The notes: generated by a model from the letters alone, not told the origin. Positions 1 through 10,124 are shown, counted from the first letter of the stretch. The stretch: DNA of 64,000 nt from Paulinella micropora (GCA_019918135.1 WBZZ01007008.1:5001-69000); one strand, 5' to 3'. A program made the numbers and translations.

Positions 1-288
1 AGAAAAATACAACTTATAGGCAATTTCTGAAAACCTGTTGACTTGAACACTGAGGCTGCGGTCAGTCAGAAAAGGGAAATGTTAATACATTATGAAATGA
101 TCTGTCACTAACTAGAAGTTAAAAACGTAACAACTACAACTGTTATGAAAGTTGCAAGTTGATAATAAAGTTGACACTTGAACGGCGGCACATAATAATA
201 AAGTAACTGCGGTCAACTAAAACTTGAATATATTAATATGTCACAAGTTAAAACTTGACTGACTAAAAACTTGTGACAATGATAATAA

Positions 289-325
<37 letters not shown>
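289..325. repeat. (ATT)n microsatellite
   Basis: A run of about twelve ATT/TTA trinucleotides lies in the left host flank; a second shorter run is at about 593-611. Simple repeats of this kind do not occur inside either viral element. Confidence 0.9.
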
Positions 326-326
326 G

Positions 327-400
327 GACACCGTGATAGCCCAGTGGTCAAGTTCTACCATCTGGGCCCTGTCGCCAGTTCGATTCCCGTCGGTGCCACC
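327..400 (+). other. tRNA-like sequence, probable SINE head
   Basis: An A-box-like TAGCCCAGTGG (337-347) and a B-box-like GTTCGATTCC (378-387) lie 30 bp apart and are followed by GGTGCCACCA, which resembles a tRNA 3' end. A 7-bp acceptor stem can be drawn with one mismatch, but the T-stem pairs poorly. It therefore looks like a degenerate tRNA or tRNA-derived SINE head rather than a working tRNA gene. Confidence 0.4.
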
Positions 401-473
401 AGTATTTTCATTGAACATACCGGTCTATTTCTGGACCAGTATTTTCATTGAACATACCGGCCCGTCTGGAAGT
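399..473. repeat. 37-bp tandem duplication
   Basis: A 25-bp stretch beginning CCAGTATTTTCATTG occurs at 399-423 and again at 436-460 with period 37. It directly follows the tRNA-like sequence and may be part of a SINE body. Confidence 0.7.
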
Positions 474-669
474 GTTGGAACTGCCCTTGCGGGGGTGTCA
501 TTAGAGCTTATCGTCAATTCTTCGTACTCCCCTCACGGGTGAGACGATGGAGGCGCATGTGCAGAAATGCATCAGCCATTGACAGAGAAGCACTATTATT
601 ATTATTATTATTTTTTTTTTTACGCCGAATAACTTGTATATATCATAGTATAGTATGCCATATATGTAT

Positions 670-690
670 TATATATATATATATATATAT
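670..690. repeat. (TA)n microsatellite
   Basis: A short alternating AT run in the left host flank. Confidence 0.8.
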
Positions 691-749
691 GGAGGGGTGC
701 ACAGTATGGCAGCCCACGGGAAGAGGAGGTGGTTGTGCCTCTTCCCACT

Positions 750-897
750 GGTTTCGAGGCTATGTCGTTGTGTTGGCTCCGAGGCTATGTTGTTGTTGGT
801 TCCGAGGCTATGTTGTTGTGTTGGTTCCGAGGCTCTGTTGTTGTGTGGGTTCCGAGTCTATGTCGATGTGGGTTCCGAGGCTATGTTGTTGTGTTGT
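750..897. repeat. minisatellite, ~27-bp unit
   Basis: About six imperfect tandem copies of a unit reading GGTTCCGAGGCTATGTTGTT plus GTGTT, with variable unit length. The open frames that cross it are repeat translations, not genes. Confidence 0.85.
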
Positions 898-1091
898 TTT
901 TTATAAGATATACACCACGTGGGATCAAAGGGGTATTTACATTCCGCGATCTAGGGGTGGTGACGGGTTTCGAGGCGTCCCAGATACTTACCACAACGTC
1001 CTCATGCGCTGGCAGACCGCATGAAATGTCTGCTACCCCTGTGAGTACCTCCATGCGGGACCTACCCAGTCTCGTGGAGCTCTCACGCGGG

Positions 1092-1097
1092 GAAGAT
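1092..1097. repeat. target-site duplication, left (GAAGAT)
   Basis: The six bases GAAGAT directly precede the left TIR and recur at 21862-21867 directly after the right TIR. A 6-bp duplication is the known product of Maverick/Polinton rve integrases. Confidence 0.9.
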
Positions 1098-1412
1098 AGT
1101 AGTATAATATACTTTCTAGGCGGGTCGTTTTTTCGTGCCTTAAAAACAACCTCCTAGAAAGTATTAACGCTTCCAGCGCTATCTCCCACCAAATCAATAT
1201 GAAGCGTTAAAACAGCAAAATAAAAAAATCAAAATTTCAATCAATACAAGCAAACAAAATAAAGAAATCTCTCTTACTCTTAATTTCGCTTTTAAATAAA
1301 AATAAAAATCAAGCAAAATTTTTTCCGCGTTACTTTTACTTTTAAATAAAAACAAAAATCAATAATATCTATAATCTAAAAGAGATTATAGATTGAGCAC
1401 AAAACACCCCAA
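1098..1412 (+). repeat. Element 1 left terminal inverted repeat
   Basis: It matches the reverse complement of 21546-21861 with only about eight differences. It contains nested inverted repeats: ACTTTCTAGG/CCTAGAAAGT near the tip, TTAACGCTTC/GAAGCGTTAA, and TCTATAATCT/AGATTATAGA at the inner end. Confidence 0.95.
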
Positions 1413-1486
1413 AGAGTCCCCAGTCTAGCACCGAGAGAAAACATATTCTACGATAAGAAACCCCAGTCAATTTAATAAAAAATGTT

Positions 1487-1964
1487 TCAGAAAATGGGGA
1501 CAATCCACTTAATGGATTCTTCGTCGCCATCAACTTTCTTCATCAAAGCAGAGAGAGAGGGAAAGACAAGAATTTGCTCCCTCTCTCGTCCCTCCTCCCC
1601 AACCTTGAGCGACACAAGAAAGTAATTTTTCTTTTTCGGGTTCCTCATGGTTTTATCCAGAGGAACCCAAGCGAAAAGATAATTCTCATCCCGATCACTC
1701 GCCCTGCCACGGGGAGTATAATACTTGGCTTCGTTTTCAAGGCGTCAAAACCATCCACAAAACCGAGGCCGACAAACCCAGCAGACACGCGAGTGAATTG
1801 CGCGTCTTTATGGTCGGTAGGGGCTTTTTTTTCAACTTCATCCCAAGGTTTCCAGAAACCTATAACCACATTCATTATCGTAAAAAAAAGAAACAATAGA
1901 GTTAGGACTTACCAGCGAGGTTGATTCCACCAACTCCGTCTGCTAATTCGTTAGGCTCTCCCAT
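1487..1964 (-). CDS. hypothetical protein, broken; possible 53-bp intron
   Basis: Not recognised. Coding from the ATG at 1964 hits a stop within 21 codons, but a GTAAGT donor at 1912 and a TTATAG acceptor at 1860, with CTAAC and a T-rich tract between, would remove 53 bp and restore the frame (52 + 215 bp to 1645). A further 1-bp shift near 1725 extends coding to a stop at 1487, giving about 143 residues with a Lys/Arg-rich middle. The intron is an inference; a simple frameshift plus decay could also explain the region. It is the first gene inside the left TIR and reads toward the terminus. Confidence 0.45.
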
Positions 1965-2067
1965 AGTCTATTACACACACCAAAACCATGTGTAATAGAA
2001 ATTTCTTTGAATGAGGGTGGGGTTTAAACCCCTGGTTTTTAAAAAAACCATTTGACACTAAGTCTTT

Positions 2068-2676
2068 TTATTCCGAGTTGCTACCAACACTCTCGGTTCT
2101 ATAGACTCTGTGCATATTCCTATCGTTTTTACGTTTAATACTATTATTCATGCTATCACTTACGTGTTCATTAATACCATCACTGGAATATTTGTTGAAA
2201 GAGGCATTAAACGATAAATACTCGTTCTCAATTCCAGTGATAATATTATTCATGACAATAGCGGAAAGTTGCCCGCGATTATCTTTTTTCCACCTATAAA
2301 AATTATCTATTTCTTTACTTTTTTTCTGTTCCAATTTCTTTTTTCTCATGCGAATAAGTTTATCCTCATCTACTTCCTTATTTTCAATACTTAATCGTCG
2401 CAACATCTCATTTATAGCCTCAACCTTGACTATGTCAGGCTGTTTCTTTTCAACGAGACGAGAGATTTCTTTGTCTGCTTTAGAAATTCTTTCTTCGCAT
2501 ATTATTTTATCTTTTTTGAGGCGATGTATTCCTCTCTTCATTGTTTCAAATATTTCAATCCATTCATTTTTGGTTTTAAGTCTATCCAAAATTGTATCTT
2601 CAGCCATACTTGTTGCGCCAAAAAAACGAAGTTTTGACGCAACCAAATATTTCGCAGTAAGGTGTTTTTGGCGCAT
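2068..2676 (-). CDS. hypothetical coiled-coil protein
   Basis: A 202-residue intact frame, not recognised. It is strongly charged and helical, with Lys/Glu-rich heptad-like stretches at about residues 40-140, which suggests a coiled coil. An internal ATG at 2606 could be the true start, because the first 23 residues are less like the rest. It lies between the left terminal gene and the integrase on the same strand. No membrane segment or catalytic motif is visible. Confidence 0.6.
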   Translation of the reverse strand: MRQKHLTAKYLVASKLRFFGATSMAEDTILDRLKTKNEWIEIFETMKRGIHRLKKDKIICEERISKADKEISRLVEKKQPDIVKVEAINEMLRRLSIENKEVDEDKLIRMRKKKLEQKKSKEIDNFYRWKKDNRGQLSAIVMNNIITGIENEYLSFNASFNKYSSDGINEHVSDSMNNSIKRKNDRNMHRVYRTESVGSNSE

Positions 2677-2705
2677 TGGCGCATGGTGGTATTCGCGGAA
2701 ATAAA

Positions 2706-2994
2706 TAACGCTTCAAATACTTTTTTCTATATCGCTGGCAGGTTCATGTGGATTGGAAGACTAATGGGTTCAAGGCATTAATTGAAATTTTAGGTTGCGG
2801 GATCAAATCCAAATGATGTTTTCCTAATCCGCATATCCGAACCTTTTTTTTTTTTCGTCCGTATCAAATACTACAAATACTTTATTTTTAAGAAATTGTT
2901 AGATGATGCGTGTGTATGTGAAATGGTTAGTAAGCACGCCGTGGAAAAATTGGTCGCCAGTTCAACTCTGGTTGATGATTTAATATACACCGCT
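2706..2994. other. intergenic, no gene seen
   Basis: About 290 bp of AT-rich sequence between the coiled-coil gene and the integrase. It has two weak B-box-like stretches but no foldable tRNA and no convincing reading frame. Confidence 0.5.
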
Positions 2995-4013
2995 TCATCC
3001 ATTTTTTTTGCTTATAAATCTAATATTACCTTTGCCTTTTTCTCTCTTTGAAGTCCTGAAATTCTCTGGTTGAATGTCTTCACGCTTTAGCAGTTCTTTT
3101 GTCTTTTTTTCTTTAATAACTTCTTTAGTTTGCTCTTTCATATCTTTTTCTTCGTCAATTGGTTTAACAAAATCAGTTTTCAATAAATCTCTAGGACTTA
3201 CTAACTCATCGTTATTTAATATGATTTTAAACCCCTTTCGCCCCTTGACTTTATAAATAATTTTACTGAAAGTCTTACCGCCTTTGGAGAAAACATTCCT
3301 TTTGTTTTCTTTTCTCACACTATCGCCAACATTAAATTCGTCTATTAAATGATCACGAGTGATTTTTTGGGTATTTTTGTCTCTCCCGAAAAATACATTT
3401 ACTGGTTTAGCCTGAATTCCTCTATGGACTTTATGATTATAAGCATCTACTAAGTCTTGAATATAACTAACCCAATCAAAATTACGATTGGTTTCAAATA
3501 AAAGGTCAAGCCATCTCCTTATACTTCTTATAACTCTATCAACAACCGCAAGCGCTCTATGGTCGCCAACTTCAACGACATCGTGTTTAATTCCATTTTT
3601 AATAAAATGTTCTCGTGTCGCTCCTTTATATTCTCCCCCGCTGTCAGTGGTAATTGATTTCGGTTTATATTTGATTGATTTCAAGGCATAATAGACTTCT
3701 TTTGCGGTTTTATTATTCAATGGAATGATTATTAAATATCGTGAATGACAATCAATCCAAACAAGCATCCAAGCATAGCCTTTATTCCCCTTTTTGTCCT
3801 TTATTTTACTCATGTCCGCCAAATCTAGAAAAAATTGGTCTAAAGGTTTGTCCGCCCATATAGTATTCCATATTTCGGGTTCTTTTTCTGGTGGTGAATT
3901 TCCAGTGCTTCTTCTTCTTTTGTTTTAACTACTTCTCCCGTAGGTGTGTCCTCTAATTGAATATTACGATTTTGATTATTAATAATTGTATGTTTATGGT
4001 CTAAATCTGGCAT
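2995..4013 (-). CDS. INT: rve-family (retroviral-type) integrase
   Basis: This enzyme inserts the linear virus genome by DDE transesterification and accounts for the 6-bp target duplication. The intact frame (2995-3822) has the second catalytic Asp in TTDSGGEY (residue 60) and, 35 residues on, an Asp in AVVDRVIRS (residue 95) where most rve enzymes have Glu. The first catalytic Asp sits in LDLADM, just upstream of the first ATG of that frame. The real gene therefore begins at the ATG at 4013, behind the shared promoter-like TATATAG, with a 1-bp frameshift near 3910. The C-terminus is Lys/Glu-rich after a short beta-rich SH3-like region. No zinc-binding HHCC region is visible in the N-terminal part. 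Confidence 0.9.
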
Positions 4014-4127
4014 TCTATATAATTAATTTTATTTTTTACGATATTTTAGAACTTTAAAAACATCCGCGAGACATCATCATTATTTTTTCTTTCTTAACAC
4101 CTGAAGATTGATTATATTCTTTTACAC

Positions 4128-4554
4128 TTACACTACTTGATTGCTTCCTTTCCCCTTCTTTTGTTTTGGTATTTCTTCTTCGCTACTCTCGCTTTCACTT
4201 TCTTCGCTCTCGGGCTCTGGCTTCTTCTTCTTTTCTCTCTTAGTCTCCGCTTTCGCTCTTTTGATTTTCATTTTCGCCATCTTTTCGGCAATGATATCAG
4301 TGAAATCAAATTCATCTTCACTCTCACTCTGCTCAGGTGTGTCATCTTGTTCCTTCTCATTAATGATATCGGTTGCTAAATTCTTATTTTCTATCTCTGC
4401 TATTTTTCTCCATATCTTCGTCTTCGTTTTTAACCGCGTTTCGTTATTGCGCCAAAACATTTTTAGCATGCTCCATCTTTCGTTGTTTCGCTTTCGCTTT
4501 TATTCCTTCCACAGCACTATCCCAATTCTTACGACTTGCTTCGGGGGACGGCAT
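4128..4554 (-). CDS. acidic/basic low-complexity protein, frameshifted
   Basis: The start at 4554 has the same TATAGAATGCC start context as the integrase. Coding runs about 35 residues, then a 1-bp shift near 4450 continues it to the stop at 4128, for about 141 residues. The C-terminal half alternates Glu/Ser clusters with Lys/Arg clusters, which would suit a nuclear or DNA-associated protein. No family is recognised. It precedes the integrase on the same strand. Confidence 0.6.
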
Positions 4555-4601
4555 TCTATACTAAGATTAATATATTTTAGTATTTTTAATAATTAATTAA
4601 C

Positions 4602-4740
4602 AATCTCACTCCAATCTCAAATATATTTGAGATATCTCGCACTTTCGTTTATTGTCAAACATTGTTTTAAAATAAAATTTTATTCTAATAATATAGGAAA
4701 CGATTTTCTAAGACACACGAAAGCGAAGCGAAAGTGTGAA
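4602..4740. terminator. hairpin cluster between divergent genes
   Basis: It contains ATCTCAAATATATTTGAGAT, a palindrome, and CACACGAAAGCG/CGAAAGTGTG, plus TTATTGTCAAACATTG, which is shared with the hairpin after the ATPase gene. An ATAATATA promoter-like motif lies inside at 4688-4695. The role in 3'-end formation is inferred. Confidence 0.45.
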
Positions 4741-7700
4741 TTACTCGGCCTTAATGAGTTGGCTGTTGATAGTTTAAATATACTTAACTTAGACTTAACC
4801 AATACCAACATAGTGGGCTTAAACACAGACAGAGTGCCAGAAGATGCCGACCCCGTAAATCTTTATTACACTGACGGCCGATTTGATACAAGGTTTTCCA
4901 GCAAATCAACAACCGACATCAAAGAAGGAAAAAATTTATACTATACAGAGCAACGAGTAAGGGACAACGACGAAGTCAAAGCCTCAACTCAACACCGCTC
5001 TAATACTTCTAATCCGCACCAAACCAGTTTATATAATTTGATGGACACAAACATATTTGCACAAGCGAGCGGACAATACTTAACTTACAACGATGTAGAA
5101 GGCAAATGGAAGAATACAGCCCTTGGTTCAATTGATACACTTTCAGATGTGGTTATATCCGCGCCGATAGCGATGAATAGTTATCTAACATATAACTCAA
5201 TTAACTGGGTAAATAAAACATTTCCGATAAACGTGGATGAATTTGGCAATATTAGTATGGGAAGGAAGAATATAACAGGAGTTAATTTACTAAATACCAA
5301 AGATGTTGATGAATGGATATTTGAGCATCAAGATAATAATGATAAAGTTTCAGCGAGTGGAAGCATAGATAGCCACAGCGATGTGACAATATCAGGCTTC
5401 CCAGCAGATAATCAATTACTCATTTATAGCACGGGGCAATGGAGAAACACCACACCACCCTTTCTTAGATTAGACGGCACTGCTAGTATGACGGGAGGAC
5501 TAAATATGGGCGGTTTTGCTATTTCGGGGGCTTCTACGTATAATGGAATTAATCTCGCTAATCTCGCAGTTGATGGTTCAGTGGTTAAACTAACAGGAGA
5601 CCAAACCATAGCAGGAAATAAAAAATTTACATCAACTTTAGAAGTAAGTGGTTGGTCCAATCCTACTACTTTTGATGGTATTGGTATTGCCTTTGATACA
5701 AAAATAGGAATGATTGCAGCACAAAAAACAGCAACAGCGACTTGGTATCCGATACAAATAACTGGTTCGTATGTTGAGTTATATTCAGGTAATACTTTAA
5801 TTATAACCGCAACTGGAACAACATTAAGTTTGAATAACAACAAAATAACAAACTTAGCCGACCCTTCCGCTTCAACAGATGGAGCAAATAAAAGTTATGT
5901 TGATACAAAAGACGGGCAAAATGTGAAACTAACAGTAAGCCAAACCATAGCAGGAATTAAGACATATAGCAGTGGTGTGGAAATTACTGGGAATTCAATA
6001 AACTCAACAACAAAGGGCACATTCATCGTTTTTAATTCTACAGGTAATATCGGGTCTATTGCTAGTTTGGATATGAAAACAAATACGTATTACAACTTTG
6101 AAATTTCTGCGAAAAAAATAAGTTTTATTATTGACGGGACGATTGTTTCGTGGTTTAATGCTACTGGCTTGGATTGTAATAGTAGTCGGATTGTTAATCT
6201 AGGAGCACCACAAAATGCGAATGAAGCGGTAAATAGGCAATATCTGGATGACAATTGTGTGAAACTAACAACAGACCAAACCATAACAGGAAGTAAAACA
6301 TTCAACGGGACGATCACTACGATAAAATATCTAACTTTAACGAACAACGCCGATTTTAATAATCAAACTATCATTAATGGTGGAAATATAACATATAATG
6401 GGGCGAGGATATTAAACCAAAATGGAGGAGATATATTCTTTTCACAGACATCAGGTGATTATCAATACTTCTTATTTACTCTAAATACTGCTACAAGTGG
6501 AACCGCGAACCAAAGAGGTTATGTATTCACGAATGTAGCATTTGATGCAAAAGGGGCGGGACTTTATATTTCAAAACTTTTGGATAATAAAAGTGCTTCG
6601 TCTGACATTGTCCGTTTTAACAATGCTGGTGGTATGCGGTTTTATGGTGCTTTGGATATGAACTCAAACAACATAACAAGTGCTGGAACAATAACGGGAA
6701 CTACATTAACGGCAACTGCTGGCATGACTACAACAACATTAACGGCGAGCGGATTATTAACAGCAGATGGCGGTTGCAAGTTATCTATTCAAAATAAAGT
6801 AGATGGAGGAAATGGACAGGGTATATTTCTGTGGGATACAGACAACGCAGGATGGGGGATTTATATGGCTCAGCCAGGGGCAGGTAAAAGTCTATCTGGA
6901 GGGTCTGCGGTTGCAGGCAACGATATTTCAGGCTTTGCTATAAGATTTAGGTCTGGTTTTGCTTCCACAGATGGTTTTGTGTGGGAAAATTCTAATGAGC
7001 AATTGTTAATGTCATTAAATGGGGCAAACGGGACTTTATGGACAAAAGGATTGATAACGGCTAGTGCGGGTATATCAATAACAACGTTAACAACGAGCGA
7101 TAAAATAACAACAGCACTAGGCAAACCAATAATCATAGGCAACTCAACAAAAGGAGTAGGATCAACAGGCGGATTAGAGTTATATGGAACGGCGAGCGAC
7201 CCCGCGGGGCCACATATACAGGTAATAACAACGGCGGATGCTTATCCAACATTTCAACAACTAAACTGGGCACACGATAATGTCAATTTAAGTTTTGATG
7301 CTTATTTTGATGGCACGAACTGGAAATCAAGCCACAGCGGTTCAAACTTTCTAATTCAAAAAGGTGGTAAACTCGCTTTTTATTATAAATCAGGAATAAC
7401 GGCTGGAAACAATATATCTTTCACTGAGGCGATGAACATAAGCACAGCGGGATTATTAACTGCGAATGCGGGGATTACATACTCTGGCTTGCTAACGACC
7501 ACAACTACTAATGGAGCGAAAATAGGAATTCAAGAACAAACAGACGGGGGTGGTAACCGCGGAATATTTATTTGGGATACTGGCGATTCAGCATGGGGGA
7601 TTTATATGTCTCAGTCTGGAGCAAATAAATCATTAAGTGGAGGAACAGCACCAGCAGGAGGAGTAGGCGGATGATTAACTTCTTTGCTATTAGATTTAGA

Positions 7701-8273
7701 GTGAATAATTCTTGATCGAGTGGGTTCATATGGGAGAATAGTGCAAATACTGCTTTAATGTCTTTGAAAGCAAGTGATGGACAATGATGGGTATTGTCTA
7801 ATCCAATTCAATATTCAGACAGGAGAAAAAAAGAAGATATAAAGGAATGCTTAGGCTTAGATTTTATTAATAAGTTAAATCCAGTCTGCTATCGTATGAT
7901 TGATGTCAACAAGAAACAAAGAACGGGTTTGATAGCACAGGAATTAGAAATCGTATTAACAGAAATAGATATGCTAGATTTTGGCGGTTTTATAAAAGAA
8001 ACAATTATGGTTCCGTGTCCAAAGCAAAGAAAAGAATGCGAATTGAAAGGTGTGAGTGTTAATCCAGAAGATGTTAAATGTGTTGATAGTGGTGATGTCG
8101 GTTATGGTATAGGTTATTCCGAGTTTATCGCCCCGTTAATTAAAGCGGTTCAACAATTATCAGAAAAGGTAGTTAATTTAGAAAAAGAAAATAAACTTTT
8201 ACTTAATATACTACAAGACCAAGCAAATCAATTGGCAGAAATACGAGCAGTCGTTTTTTCAAATGTCAAATAA
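4627..8273 (+). CDS. tail-fibre-like protein with C-terminal S74 chaperone domain
   Basis: A trimeric-fibre-type virion protein, likely used for host attachment. The long frame (4627-7674, 1015 residues) has YYT-type N-terminal repeats (NLYYTDGRFD, NLYYTEQRV) followed by many beta-repeat units of the type KLTGDQTIAG and TTTLTASGLLTA. The C-terminus (from about 7794) has the SDRRKKEDI motif of peptidase S74/endosialidase chaperones, whose Ser and Lys drive self-cleavage after trimerisation, followed by a coiled coil. Between the two parts the frame shifts near 7676 and carries TGA codons at 7713 and 7785. The true start is uncertain; the 4627 ATG lies in a hairpin region. About 1.5 kb is nearly identical to the fibre gene of element 2. 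Confidence 0.9.
4688..4695 (+). promoter_or_regulatory. ATAATATA motif before the fibre gene
   Basis: Same octamer as directly upstream of many start codons in both elements. No ATG follows within 20 bp here, so the fibre start may be damaged or lie elsewhere. Confidence 0.45.
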
Positions 8274-8616
8274 TACAACCAGACTTCACAGACCACCACC
8301 TATTATGGATATGGATGGCGAACTAACTCCAGAATTAAAGTCTCGTGTTCTTGAAGTAGAACTAAAGACTGAGGAAAACAAAATAGAGCACGTATTGGAA
8401 GATAACTGGAATTGTTGTTGTATAAAAAACAGACCAACTGACAGCCGACTTATTAAATACTTATTTCAAATGGGTATCATTATTGCCATTATAACCCTTT
8501 GTATCGTGAGGCTATCTGAAAAGAACTTACCTTGTGAGGTTGCTAATACTTATGTCGGAATTTTGACCTTACTCATAGGAATTTGCCTTCCATCGCCTTC
8601 TAGTTCAAAGAAATGA
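8263..8616 (+). CDS. small membrane protein, fibre-linked
   Basis: 117 residues whose start overlaps the fibre stop by 11 bp, the same coupling as in element 2. The first 35 residues are almost identical between the two elements down to the DNA. They are followed by a CCC motif (about residue 51) and two hydrophobic segments (about 66-83 and 95-110) that look like membrane spans. Function unknown; an exit or membrane-anchoring role is only a guess. Confidence 0.8.
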   Translation: MSNNTTRLHRPPPIMDMDGELTPELKSRVLEVELKTEENKIEHVLEDNWNCCCIKNRPTDSRLIKYLFQMGIIIAIITLCIVRLSEKNLPCEVANTYVGILTLLIGICLPSPSSSKK

Positions 8617-8862
8617 ACATTCATAAGTATGTGTCATGTACCATCTATTATCACCCGCACACATTAACGGCAGGGCTTCATCAAAACTAACACACCAATC
8701 ACTCATAGGTTTATACACACATTTAAATTTAGTTTCTATTCCTTGCTTTATACAATAAACACACGAATCTCGTTTTGTTTGATTTGCTCTGCTATAAAAG
8801 TCGCAGGCAGTTCGCGAAAATATTTTTGTTATTAAAAAGTTTATCATCAGTAATATAATCAT
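8605..8862 (-). CDS. secreted or membrane-anchored cysteine-rich protein
   Basis: 85 residues with a hydrophobic N-terminus (about 1-15) and eight cysteines. They include CVYCIKQG and the conserved block KPMSDWC plus EALPLMCAG. A clear homologue lies at 32667-32921 in element 2. It overlaps the membrane-protein gene tail to tail by 12 bp. Family not recognised; disulphide-rich extracellular function is inferred. Confidence 0.8.
   Translation of the reverse strand: MIILLMINFLITKIFSRTACDFYSRANQTKRDSCVYCIKQGIETKFKCVYKPMSDWCVSFDEALPLMCAGDNRWYMTHTYECSFL
8851..8857 (+). promoter_or_regulatory. start-proximal TAATATA promoter-like motif
   Basis: TAATATA ends 3 bp before the ATG at 8861. The same AT-rich motif precedes many genes in both elements at 2-15 bp. 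Confidence 0.5.
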
Positions 8863-9220
8863 GGCTGACTATAAATACCAAAAGATTGTTTTTCTAAGCA
8901 ATGATTTTGTTGGAAGCAAAACATTTAATAAAAATATTCAAATGTCATTCACACCGACCAAAATGAACGTTAAGTTTATTCATTATACGAACGACCAGAC
9001 GGAAACCAAAACCAGAATTCTTTATATGGACAGAATTGGAATTATCGGCACGTTTGCAGATAGTAATATAGCAAACATTTCAAACCTTAGTTATAATTTG
9101 GGTGTCGTTGGATGGACGGACGGACAATATACATTTAAAGTCCTTGAAACTGACAGCGGAAATATTGACACAGGAAATTTAGCGGGACGAATTGTTGTGT
9201 GTTTGGAATTCGTCGGGTAA
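8861..9220 (+). CDS. hypothetical virion-size beta-rich protein
   Basis: 119 residues, intact, not recognised. Alternating hydrophobic and polar residues with many Thr and Asn suggest a beta sandwich, as in small viral structural proteins. It starts 3 bp after a promoter-like motif and stops 9 bp before the ATPase gene. Confidence 0.65.
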   Translation: MADYKYQKIVFLSNDFVGSKTFNKNIQMSFTPTKMNVKFIHYTNDQTETKTRILYMDRIGIIGTFADSNIANISNLSYNLGVVGWTDGQYTFKVLETDSGNIDTGNLAGRIVVCLEFVG

Positions 9221-9227
9221 TAATATA
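9219..9227 (+). promoter_or_regulatory. AATAATATA promoter-like motif before ATPase
   Basis: The motif overlaps the stop of the previous gene and ends 2 bp before the ATPase ATG at 9230. Confidence 0.5.
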
Positions 9228-9229
9228 CA

Positions 9230-10045
9230 ATGGAGAAGATTAATAGCATTAAGGTGAAGCCAGTAAAACAAGAGGGTGAAGGTAATAAACAGGCGAAAGG
9301 TTATAAATTATTTAATGAGCCATATGCCAACATATTTCTACTCGCCCGTAAGAAGAGCGGGAAAACGACAGCACTCTTTGAAATACTGAAACGAACGACG
9401 GATAGAAAAACCCGTATTGTCATTATTGCTTCAACAATACACAAGGACTACATTTATAAAGCAATGGTAAAGCACTTTAAGAACAGAGGCAACCCGATGG
9501 CGGTATATACCTTTCTCAAATCAGATGGGATGAATGTCATTGATTATGAACTTGACAAACTGAACAGACAGGACAAGCAACACGAAGGAGAAATCAAAGA
9601 TGAAGAGGAAATAGAGAAGCCACAATTTTTATACTTTGGAAAAGAAAAGAAAAAAGAAGAAGTAGGTGAGAAGAAAGAACGACCAAGTAAGTATATTTCG
9701 CCAGAGGTTGTTTTTGTTTTGGACGATTTAGGAAGTGGATTAAGAGACAAGTCCGTAAGTGATTTGTTAAAAAAGAACAGACACTATAAATCAAAGGTGA
9801 TTATGTCAAGCCAGTATCTGAATGACCTACGACCAGAAGCCATTAAGCAGTTAGATTATTTATTAATCTTTCCAGGCCAGTCTCAGGACAAAATGGAACT
9901 CGTGTATAAGCACTTAGACTTATCTTTTGATTTTGATTATTTTCTTCAAAAGTATCACGAAGCAACAAAGGAACGATTTAATTTTCTTTATGTTTCAAGT
10001 GTTGATGATGAACTCCGCAAAAACTTTGCTTACAGATTAAAATAA
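9230..10045 (+). CDS. ATPase: HerA/FtsK-type genome packaging ATPase
   Basis: 271 residues, intact. It powers packaging of the viral DNA into the capsid. The Walker A motif is ARKKSGKTT at about residues 39-47. Walker B is VVFVLDDLG at about 160-168, followed by a SSQYL sensor-like stretch. A Lys/Glu-rich insertion (about 115-155) separates the two halves. Family assignment rests on motif order, length and position near the protease and capsid genes, as in other Polintons. Confidence 0.88.
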   Translation: MEKINSIKVKPVKQEGEGNKQAKGYKLFNEPYANIFLLARKKSGKTTALFEILKRTTDRKTRIVIIASTIHKDYIYKAMVKHFKNRGNPMAVYTFLKSDGMNVIDYELDKLNRQDKQHEGEIKDEEEIEKPQFLYFGKEKKKEEVGEKKERPSKYISPEVVFVLDDLGSGLRDKSVSDLLKKNRHYKSKVIMSSQYLNDLRPEAIKQLDYLLIFPGQSQDKMELVYKHLDLSFDFDYFLQKYHEATKERFNFLYVSSVDDELRKNFAYRLK

Positions 10046-10046
10046 T

Positions 10047-10104
10047 GATATTTGACAATTTCACTCTTATTCGTTTCACTCATTCTCGTTTATTGTCAAA
10101 CATC
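10047..10104. terminator. intergenic hairpin after ATPase gene
   Basis: GATATTTGACAAT pairs with ATTGTCAAACATC around a C/T-rich loop, 2 bp after the ATPase stop. It is one of a family of related hairpins in element 1. Terminator or 3'-processing role is inferred. Confidence 0.55.
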
Positions 10105-10124
10105 GAAACCATTAAAGCAACACC

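Noticed and set aside
539-1157. long frames in the left flank
   Set aside because: They translate a minisatellite and microsatellites, with Cys/Val repeats in every frame.
2745-2836. second tRNA-like or hairpin sequence with GTGGATT/AATCCGC ends
   Set aside because: The end stem pairs, but the T-arm does not lie next to it and the inside does not fold as a tRNA.
2880-2985. possible tRNA gene inside element 1
   Set aside because: A good T-arm (CCAGTTCAACTCTGG) is present, but no acceptor stem or anticodon arm can be paired.
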